From: a virus
Direction: 5' to 3' (one strand)
Length of the DNA stretch: 24,368 nt
IMG/VR virus record: IMGVR_UViG_3300023196_002519
Coordinates: 1 to 24,368 of that record
Shown here: positions 1 to 8,700 of the stretch, piece after piece
Layout of the letters: the number at the start of each line of letters is the position of its first letter
How positions within the stretch are numbered: the first letter of the stretch is position 1
Program-made: the position numbers and the translations under genes
Notes under the pieces: model-generated
Seen by the model: the letters and a program-made list of their open reading frames with translations, nothing else
Databases searched by the model: none
What the model was told of the DNA's origin: nothing

Positions 1-2
1 GT

Positions 3-92
3 GATGGACTTGGAAATGATGAAAATTATTTCTGGAAAACTGCAAAAGAACGTAAAGATATAGAAAATTCACCCGAAATCCCCGATTTTTAA
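3..92 (+). CDS. C-terminal end of an unrecognised protein (5' truncated by window edge)
   Basis: An open frame enters from the left edge in frame 3 and ends at TAA 90-92, giving 29 residues. They start Asp-Gly-Leu-Gly-Asn, include an aromatic patch Tyr-Phe-Trp, and end in an acidic, proline-containing tail (PEIPDF). It is followed after 4 bases by the ATG of the next small gene, which is typical of a packed phage operon and supports this being a real gene end. The other two forward frames meet stops within the same stretch. In T4-like cyanophages this position lies among baseplate genes, but the visible residues are too few to name the protein. Confidence 0.6.
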   Translation, partial: DGLGNDENYFWKTAKERKDIENSPEIPDF

Positions 93-96
93 ACCA

Positions 97-267
97 ATGA
101 ACGACTTTTTAGACAACCTTGCTAATGATCAGCATCAAAAAATGTTGAGAGAGATTGCAAATGATGATCAAACACCAAAAAAACGTGATGTTGTTAAAGA
201 AACTGAACTTTTTGATGTAACTGATGATGTGCAAGAAACAAAACCAATGACTCTTAATGAATTTTAA
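97..267 (+). CDS. Small acidic hypothetical protein, 56 aa
   Basis: The frame runs from ATG 97 to TAA 265-267. It starts 4 bases after the stop of the upstream gene and ends 40 bases before the gp25 start. The product is hydrophilic, with no membrane segment. Residues 1-22 could form an amphipathic helix (MNDFLDNLANDQHQKMLREI). The middle has a basic patch (KKR, 28-30), and the C-terminus is acidic and ends in MTLNEF. No clear Shine-Dalgarno precedes the ATG. I do not recognise the family. The tight spacing and full use of the gap before the late-promoter motif argue for a real gene. No function is proposed beyond possible co-expression with the upstream structural gene. Confidence 0.6.
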   Translation: MNDFLDNLANDQHQKMLREIANDDQTPKKRDVVKETELFDVTDDVQETKPMTLNEF

Positions 268-278
268 TCTGAATCCCT

Positions 279-286
279 GATAAATA
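279..286 (+). promoter_or_regulatory. Late-promoter-like octamer upstream of gp25
   Basis: GATAAATA lies in the 40-bp gap between the 56-aa gene and gp25. T4 late promoters use TATAAATA, and T4-like cyanophages are reported to use the relaxed form NATAAATA, read by the gp55/gp33/gp45 late machinery. Transcription would start roughly 10 bases downstream, giving a very short leader before the GTG at 308. The match and intergenic location are visible; the function is inferred. Confidence 0.55.
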
Positions 287-307
287 ATACATAATTGCTA
301 CGTTATT

Positions 308-709
308 GTGCCTTTAGAAAGGGTAAGTCAAGGTTTTAAAGACATTAGTATGACATTTCAGAGAAATCCTCTGAATGATGATATACTTGCGCTTAAAAAT
401 GAAAGGGCAATTGCAAGATCTGTGCGTAATATTGTATTCACAGTACCAGGCGAGAAACCATTTGATCAAGAATTTGGTTCAAGAATTACAGATTCTGTAT
501 TTGAGATCATTGATGACTTAACTGGTGAGTCAATTAAAGATGAAATTGAATATGCAATCAATAGATATGAACCGAGGGTAAATTTATATCGTGTAGTTGC
601 TACACCTGACCCAGATAATAATTCATATAATGTTTCTATTGCATATGAAATTATAGGAGCAAACGTTCCTGCACAAGAACTACAGTTTGTTTTGCAACCA
701 ACTAGGTAA
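308..709 (+). CDS. 25: Baseplate wedge subunit gp25 (133 aa)
   Basis: This is the T4 gp25-type wedge protein of the GPW/gp25 lysozyme-fold-like family. It sits near the inner tail tube and sheath end of each wedge and binds the gp6 dimer and gp7. The length matches T4 gp25 (132 aa). Two hallmark motifs are present: GEKPFDQEFG at 48-57, matching the T4 'RPFDPEFG' region, and the family-defining Glu-Pro-Arg in NRYEPR at 85-90. The start is GTG at 308, chosen because cyanophage gp25 proteins begin Met-Pro-Leu-x-Arg-Val-Ser-Gln-Gly-Phe as here. The next in-frame Met (residue 15) would cut conserved sequence. No Shine-Dalgarno is visible. The stop is 2 bases before gp6, implying coupled translation. 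Confidence 0.95.
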   Translation: MPLERVSQGFKDISMTFQRNPLNDDILALKNERAIARSVRNIVFTVPGEKPFDQEFGSRITDSVFEIIDDLTGESIKDEIEYAINRYEPRVNLYRVVATPDPDNNSYNVSIAYEIIGANVPAQELQFVLQPTR

Positions 710-711
710 AA

Positions 712-2760
712 ATGGCACTAGTCAACTTTTCTAATCTGGATTTTGACCAGATTAAAACATCAATAAAGGATTATTTAAAATCTACATCAGATTTTACTGA
801 TTATGATTTCGAAGGATCTAATCTGGCAACGATTATTGATGTTTTAGCATACAATACTTACACTTCTTCGTATAATGCCAATATGGTTGCGAACGAAGTG
901 TTTATTGATAGTGCAACTTTACGAGAAAATGTTGTTTCTCTTGCAAGAAATATTGGATATGTCCCTCGTTCAAGGAAATCTGCAGTTGTAAACCTTACAT
1001 TTACTGTAGATACATCATCTGTAACCCCAACACCATCATCACTTACTCTAAAAAAGGGAGCAGTTGCCGCATCAACGGGTTCTAATACATCACAATCGTT
1101 TATTTTTTCGATTTTAGATGATATTACGGTGCCCGTCTTCAATGGCACAGCAACTTTTAATAATATTTCGGTTTATCAAGGTTCAGTTTTAACAAATAAT
1201 TTTAAATATACGGCAAGAAACATAAATCAAAAGTTTATTCTTCCAAATATTGGTATTGATACTGGATTATTGAACGTTTATGTTCAAAATAATGAGCAAT
1301 CTACATCAAAAGTAAAATATAATCTTCAAAATAACTTATTTGATATAGGATCTACTTCAAATGCATACTTTTTGCAAGAAGTTGAAGATGAAAGATACGA
1401 AATTTTCTTTGGCGATGGAGTTTTTGGTAAAAAATTAGAAGAAAATAATTATATTTCTGTAGATTACCTTGTTTGTAATGGTGATGCTGCTAATGGGATC
1501 TCTAGTTTCACATTTTCAGGAAAATTAACGTATACTAGGAACGGACAAACCTATACAGTTACCAGTGGGATCTCTTTACTTACTACAATTGGGATAGCTA
1601 CTGGTGGAGAGTCTATTGAAAGCGTAGAATCTGTCAAAAAATTTGCTCCTCGAATTTATTCGACACAAAATCGTGCTGTAACACCATCTGATTATGAAAC
1701 TTTGATCCCATCAAAGATTTTTCCACAAACAGAGTCAATTTCTGTATTTGGAGGCGAAGAATTAGTTCCTCCACAGTACGGAAAAGTGTTTATTAGCATT
1801 AAACCAAGAACTGGTGATTTTCTTTCTAACTTAGCAAAAGAAAATATCAAATTAAAATTGAAAAAGTATGCAGTTGCAGGAATTGTTCCAGAAATCCTTG
1901 ATCTAAAGTATCTTTATTTGGAAATTAATTCAAAAATTTATTATAATTCAAATATGGCACCATCAAGTGCATATGTTTCTTCAATTGTTCAAACAAATTC
2001 TGAAAAATATGCAGAATCAACACAATTAAACAGGTATGGTGCCAGATTTAAATATAGTAAATTCCTTAAAGTGATTGATGATAGTCATGAATCGATAACT
2101 TCAAATATTACAAATGTAAATATGAGAAGAGATCTCAGAGTTGTATTAAATACTTTTGCAGAATATCAAATTGGATTTGGTAATGCATTCTATGTACAAT
2201 CTGAAGATGGATTTAATATTAAATCAACTGCATTTAGAATAAGTAATTATTCAGAAGATGTTTATCTTTCAGATCTTCCAGATCCAGATGGACTTACTGG
2301 TTCATTATTTTTCTTCACTCTTCCCTCTGTCAATTCACAATCTCCAACTATTGTAAGGAGAAATGTTGGAAATGTTGACTATGTTAGAGGAATACTTACT
2401 TTAAATCCAGTAAATGTTATATCAGGAAAAACAAAAGATGGTGTAGCAATAATTGAATTGTCTACAGCACCTGCATCTAACGATGTTATTGGATTACAGG
2501 ATCTTTATTTGCAACTAGATATTAGTAGCAGTAATTTTGAAACTGTTGTTGATCAAATTTCGTCTGGAGCAGATCCATCTGCATCTAACTATGTTGTTTC
2601 TTCGAGTTACCCTACAGGATCTCTTGTTCGTTCTGGAGGACCATCCACGACAGCATTGAGTATACAAAGTCAAACTACATCAACTAATCAGACTATAGCA
2701 ACTACATCAGTTTCTTCTTCTGGTTCATCATCGGGTTCATCATCAGGTTCATCCTACTAA
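712..2760 (+). CDS. 6: Baseplate wedge subunit gp6, with extra Ser/Gly-rich tail (682 aa)
   Basis: T4 gp6-type protein: in T4 two copies per wedge form the continuous ring of the inner baseplate and clasp gp25 and gp7. Similarity to T4 gp6 (660 aa) is visible along the chain. DYDFEGSNLATIIDVLAYNT at 30-49 corresponds to the T4 'FLDYDFEGS...LLAYNT' segment. FFGDG at 232-236 followed by GDAANG at 257-262 is the baseplate J-like part. AVTPSDYETLIP is at 322-333, and KVFISIKPRTG at 358-368 leads into the helix and strand before residue 410. The last 80 or so residues are Ser/Thr-rich and end in three SSSG units, a tail I do not recall in T4. A weak AGG (704-706) precedes the ATG, which lies 2 bases after the gp25 stop. 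Confidence 0.93.
   Translation: MALVNFSNLDFDQIKTSIKDYLKSTSDFTDYDFEGSNLATIIDVLAYNTYTSSYNANMVANEVFIDSATLRENVVSLARNIGYVPRSRKSAVVNLTFTVDTSSVTPTPSSLTLKKGAVAASTGSNTSQSFIFSILDDITVPVFNGTATFNNISVYQGSVLTNNFKYTARNINQKFILPNIGIDTGLLNVYVQNNEQSTSKVKYNLQNNLFDIGSTSNAYFLQEVEDERYEIFFGDGVFGKKLEENNYISVDYLVCNGDAANGISSFTFSGKLTYTRNGQTYTVTSGISLLTTIGIATGGESIESVESVKKFAPRIYSTQNRAVTPSDYETLIPSKIFPQTESISVFGGEELVPPQYGKVFISIKPRTGDFLSNLAKENIKLKLKKYAVAGIVPEILDLKYLYLEINSKIYYNSNMAPSSAYVSSIVQTNSEKYAESTQLNRYGARFKYSKFLKVIDDSHESITSNITNVNMRRDLRVVLNTFAEYQIGFGNAFYVQSEDGFNIKSTAFRISNYSEDVYLSDLPDPDGLTGSLFFFTLPSVNSQSPTIVRRNVGNVDYVRGILTLNPVNVISGKTKDGVAIIELSTAPASNDVIGLQDLYLQLDISSSNFETVVDQISSGADPSASNYVVSSSYPTGSLVRSGGPSTTALSIQSQTTSTNQTIATTSVSSSGSSSGSSSGSSY
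732..754 (+). other. Hairpin-forming inverted repeat at the 5' end of the gp6 coding sequence
   Basis: TAATCTGG (732-739) and CCAGATTA (747-754) are perfect reverse complements around a 7-base loop, only about 20 bases into gp6. An 8-bp stem so close to a start codon could affect ribosome loading or mRNA processing, but it could also be chance within codons 8-15. Confidence 0.35.
2713..2757 (+). repeat. Short in-frame repeat encoding the (SSSG)n end of gp6
   Basis: Three consecutive 12-base units encode Ser-Ser-Ser-Gly, followed by Ser-Ser-Tyr and the stop. The units are near-identical at DNA level (TCATC[G/A/C]GGT core), so copy number could change by slippage without breaking the frame. 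The segment is probably flexible and unstructured. Confidence 0.8.
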
Positions 2761-2777
2761 GATAGTAAAAATATAAA

Positions 2778-5700
2778 ATGACAGAGAAAAGAGTACAGTT
2801 AAGCCAAGTTCTATCCCGTCAACTTCCGGCATTTGTTAGGGATGAATATCCTCTTATATCTGATTTTTTAAAGCAATATTATATTGCTCAAGAATATCAA
2901 GGGGGACCTCTTGACTTACTTCAAAATATAGATGATTATATTAAATTAGAAAATACTACAAATCTTTCAGAAACTGCTGTACTTAATACTGCATTATCAA
3001 TTCTTGATACAACAGTGGCAGTAGATATAACTGAAACTCCGACTGGAACAAAAGGATTTCCTGATTCCTATGGACTTATAAAAATTAATGATGAAATAAT
3101 TACATATACTGCAAAAACTGATAACTCTTTTACTGGATGTATTCGTGGATTTAGTGGAGTATCTTCACTAAAAGAAAATGCAAATACTGAAAGTTTAGTT
3201 TTTGAATCTACAGAAGCTTTAGAACACGTTTCTGGTTCAACTATAACAAATTTAAGTTGCTTATTTTTAAAAGAATTTTTATCTAAGACAAAAAATCAAA
3301 TTTTACCTGGTTTTGAAGATAGAGAAATTTCATCTCAAGTAAATCAAGAAATTTTTCTAAAGCAATCAAAAGATTTTTATCTATCAAAAGGAACTGATAG
3401 AGCATTTGAAATTCTCTTTAAAGCATTATATAATGACAATGTAAAAATAACTAAACCTAGAGAATTTTTATTCACACCATCAAATGCTGGATATAGAGTT
3501 ACTGATGATTTGGTATTAGAAGCATTTTCTGGAAACCCAGAAAATCTACCAAATTATACTTTAAATCAAGAAAAGTATGACGACACAATTTCAAAAGCAT
3601 ATGCACCTATAGTTTCTATAGAAACGATTAATATTGGAATTGGTAAAACTGTTTATAGAGCAAAATTAGATTCTGGATATAATAGAGATATCAGAGTATC
3701 TGGTGCAACCTACGGCGGATTCTCTGTTACACCAAAAACTAGACTAATCGGCACAGCATCTACTGGAGCATCTATTTTAAATGTAGATTCTACTGTAGGA
3801 TTTGCACAAACTGGAGAATTGAGAGTTACATATAATGATACTATAACAGGTATAGTTACGTATACATCAAAAAGTTTAAATCAATTTTTTGGTTGCACTA
3901 ATATTGATGGAGTATTAGACAATGCTTCTGGAGTTGGAATTAATACATTCTCATATGCAAATTATAATGGTTCTAACATAGAAGTTAGAATTAATTCAAT
4001 TATTAGTAAATTATCATATCCAGAGAATACTGTAAATTATAAACCTGGAGATGTTGCAAAAATAAAAACTCTTGGATTTTTTGAAGAAACATTCATAGGA
4101 AAAAATTGGATTTATAACATAGCACCAATTTATAAAGTAAAAGAAGTATCTCTAATAGATTCTTCCGATTTTACATATGAATTGCAGTTAAAATCAAAAA
4201 GTTATTTCAACTTTGGAGATTCTTTAACTATTATTGGTTCTGATGCTTCAGAAAAGCAATCCATTGTAGTTGATATCAAATCAGAAAAAATTATTTTAAT
4301 TAGAGGTCAAGGCATTCTTTCTACTGATTTGTCATATACAATCAGAAGAAATTTAAATTCAATTAAATCAAACACATTTCCAAATTCCATCAGTTATCTT
4401 ACTGATGTCCAGAATTTGTATAAAGAAAAAGTAGAATCAAAATATTTAATCGCATCATCTTCTATACCCTTTTATGATTCTCAACCGATTGAGGCATCTG
4501 ATCGTAGTGTAACTATTTCTGGAACTTTTAGTGCTGGAGATACTTTTGTTATCTCACCATCCAAAGACCATGGATTTTATACAGGAGATTCTGTATACTA
4601 TACTCCAGAAAAAATTGAAAAAAGTAAAGTTTCTTCTAATGGAAAAGTAACTACTACTACTGTAGTAAATTCTTTACTATTTTCAGAGGGTTTATATTTT
4701 ATACAAAGAATTGATGAATCTACTGTAAAATTTGCAAGAAGTAAAGCAGATATAAACTCTTCCAAATTTGTAGCATTAGAAAGTTCTACAACTGTTAACA
4801 ATAATAAAATTGAACCATATTTTTATAACGGTAAGACCCTAGAATCTCAGAATTTATTAAGAGAGATTTCGACTCCAATTGTAACTGGTAATAAAACCAA
4901 GACTGATCCCGGATTCACTGGAATTTTAATAAACGGAGTAGAAATATTAAACTACAAATCAAATGAATTTATTAATTATGGAAAAATTGAAAAGATTAAT
5001 GTTCTTGCTGAAGGAGAGAACTATGATGTAATCAATCCACCATCTTTACTAATATCTGATTCTGTTGGATCATCCGCATCTGGATATGTTTCAGTGTCTG
5101 GATCTTTAAACAATATTCAATTAATCGATCGTGGTTTTGATTATGAAGAGACTCCAAAAATTTCTATTGTTGGTGGAAATGGAAAAGATGCTAAAGCATC
5201 AGTAACTATGTCTTTAATTTCACATAGTGTGAAATTTGTTTCAGAAATAGTAGGTCTAGGAGCAACAAATTCTGTTATTGGATTTGGAACATATCACAAA
5301 TTCCGTAACGGAGAAGAAGTAATCTATAAAACACATGGACAAACCAGTGTTGGTGGATTATCTACAGATACAAAATATTTTGTATCTGTACAAGATAACA
5401 TTTCTGTAAAATTGCACAATACTTTTGATGAAAGTATTTCTGGAATTAACACTATAACTTTATCTTCTTTTGGTGTTGGAAACCATAATTTAGATTCTTC
5501 TATATTAAAATCTGTAGTAGACTCTATCAATGTTACAAATCCAGGTTCGGGATACCAAAATAAAGAAAAAACAACTTCCCCAGTTGGTATCAATACTGCT
5601 ATTGATACTATCACTATTAATAGTCATGAATATGAATCTGGAGAAATTGTAAAATATACTTGTGTTGGAACTCCTATTTCTGGATTGACTACAGATACTG

Positions 5701-8700
5701 ATTATTATGTGACGAAAGTAGATGAAGATAATTTCAAGTTATCATTAGTTGGAGCAGCTACATCCGATAGTGACATTTTTTATAAAACTAATAGATACGT
5801 TGATTTTGTATCTACAGGTGTTGGTACACATCATTTCAACTATCAAGATATTTCTATAACTTTAATAGGAAAAGTTGGAATATCTTCTATTGGTGCTGAA
5901 ACATTTAAAGCAAAAATTCAACCAATATTCAGAGGACAAATTACATCAACACATTTAGAAAACAATGGAGTTGGGTATGGTTCTTCTGAAATTATAAATT
6001 TTGAAAAACTGCCCGAAGTTTCTGTAGTTTCTGGTTCTCTGGCACAAGTAACTCCAGTAATAAATGCATCAGGAACGATAATAGAAGTTCTTGTTGAAAG
6101 TAAAGGAAAGAATTATCTTTCACCTCCAGAGTTGCAAATTGTTGGAACTGGTATTGGTGCGGTTTTGACACCAATAGTTTCCAATGGAAAATTAATTGAA
6201 GTAAAAGTTATTTCTGGTGGGATTCAATATTCACAAGGAGATTCAATTTTAATAATACCTACTGGAGAAAATGCGTCTTTCAATCCAGTATTGCAATCAT
6301 GGCAAATAAACTTATTCGAAAAATATTCATCTATAGTTTCTTCTGATGATGGATTTGTGGTTAATGGATTGAACGATAAGTATGGTCTACAGTATTCATG
6401 TTTGTATACTCCAAGAAAACTTAGAGAATCTATTTTTTCTAGAGATCAAAATGGGAATACTTTATATGGAAAGTATGATCTAAGAAAAGTAAATGGAATT
6501 GAGCAAGATTCCAATTATCATTCGCCTATAATTGGATGGGCATATGATGGACACCCAATCTATGGTCCATATGGATATTCCACAAAAAATGGTGGAACAA
6601 TTGCACAAATGCAATCAGGGTATATTGAAAATTCTTCAACTGAAAATAGACCTCCATTTGATTCTGGATTCTTTGTTGAAGATTTTAAATACGTTGAAGT
6701 CAGTTCTGACATTATCTTGGATGAAAATAATGGAAGATTTTGCATAACTCCAGAATATCCAAAGGGAACATATGCATATTTTACAACTGTTAATAATTCA
6801 TCTGCAGAAATTTCTGGAGAATTTAGGAAGTATAGGAAACCAGTATTCCCATATTTAATCGGAAATAGTTTTATTGGAAATCCCAATAAGTTTAATTTTA
6901 AAAAACTATCAAATCAAGAAGATTTTGATTTCGATCAAGGAGTATGGTGCAGAAATACTGAACCATACAATCTTATAGAAGATGATACTGTATATGAGTA
7001 TTTTAATGTACCTGAAAAATTAAGTCAAACAGCAAGCATAACAAATATTAGTCCTGGAACTATTGATAGTATTGGTATTGGTAGTGAAGGAAACTTTTAC
7101 AGAGTTGGTGACAAACTTGAATTTAATGAAGATGGAACTTCTGGATCTAATGTATCTGCAGAAGTTTTTAGACTTCATGGAAAAACTGTCAGTAACGTAA
7201 GTGTTGCAACCAGTACTATTTCAAATATTGAATTTTATCCATCAAATACTGATGGAGAATATATTGGACTTGCAGAAAATCCAAACAAATTTAAAAATAA
7301 AGATATTGTTAGTATTTTTGGATTATCAACAACTATCTCACAATTAGAAGGACAGTACCCAATAGGAATATCTAGTTCAAGGTTTACTGCCGTTGGAATC
7401 GGCACCAGTGGCATTGCAATACAAAATACCACTACTACTGGCATTGTCACTTTCTTATCCCTTGCAGGTCCACTGGAGGCGATTAGAGAGAACGATATCC
7501 TTGTATTGGGTGGAGAGAGAGTAAAAGTTCTTAATGTAGAACCAAAATTCTCAAGAGTTAGAATTTTGAGGAATCAAGATGGAACAGTTGGGTCTGCACA
7601 TACCATAGGAATTTCAGTACTTGAAGATTCTAGAAAATTCAAATTCAAGTCTGGATTCAAATCAAATTACAAATTTAAATTCAATAAGCAAATTTATTTC
7701 AATCCATTAGAATCTGTTGGACTTGGAACTACTGCTGTTGGTATAGGATCTACTGTATTCTTTAATAATCCTGGAGCAGGAAGAACTAGTATTGAGATTC
7801 CAATAAAATCAATTTATATTAAAGGTCACCGTCTAGAAACTGGAGATAAAATCACTTACTCCAAAGGTGATGGAGATGGTATTGTTGTTAATGAAGAGGG
7901 AAATGTTGGTACAGCAATAACTTTGGCAGATGGACAAAATCTTTTTATTGCAAAATTATCAAATGATTTAATTGGAGTTGCTACAGTAAAGGTTGGTTTT
8001 GGAACCACAACCTTTGTTGGTATTGCAAGTACATATAGAGATTCTAGAACTTTATACTTTACTGGAATTGGAACAGGAACATTTCATAGTTTAAAAACTG
8101 AGTATACCAAAATAACAGGACAAGTTGAAAGAAACTTGGTTACAGTATCTACAGAAGAAGCACATGGTATTAGTGAAAATCATGTTGCTTTTATGGATGT
8201 AAAACCATCAATAGCTTCTACTGTTGTTGTTGGATACAATGATGTTGCAAGAAGAATTGTAATAAATCCCCAAGATTTTGGAAATGCTGGAGTCAATACA
8301 GTAACAAATACTATTACGATTAATAATCATGGATATTCTACCGGTGATAAAGTTATTCATACTGCATCAACTCCTTCACAAGGTTTGAATGATAATGGAC
8401 TATACTATGTCGTTTATCATGATAATGATAATTTTAAATTAGCAGAAAGTGTTTTTGACGCCAAATTACTTGTTCCAAATGTTGTAGGGATATCAAGTGC
8501 TTCTGATGGAACTTTAAGTTTGGTCAATCCAAAGGTCAATGCCTACAGAAACTCAACTATCAACTTTGATATTTCTGATCCTAGTTTATCATACGACAAT
8601 TTATCCGTTAGATATCCTGCTTTTGAATTTAATTTATATACAGATAAAAACTTTTCAAACAAATATGATAAAAATTTAAACGATAGTAATTTTGCGATAA

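Noticed and set aside
2771-2778. ATATAAAA as a promoter for the giant gene
   Set aside because: It differs from the late motif and touches the ATG itself, so transcription would start inside the coding sequence.
6532-6747. Second-frame + strand open frame over the YHYH-like domain (and a similar one at 11281-11487)
   Set aside because: It is Met/Ile/Leu/Lys-rich, typical of out-of-frame reading of AT-rich coding sequence, and the overlapped frame has strong family motifs.
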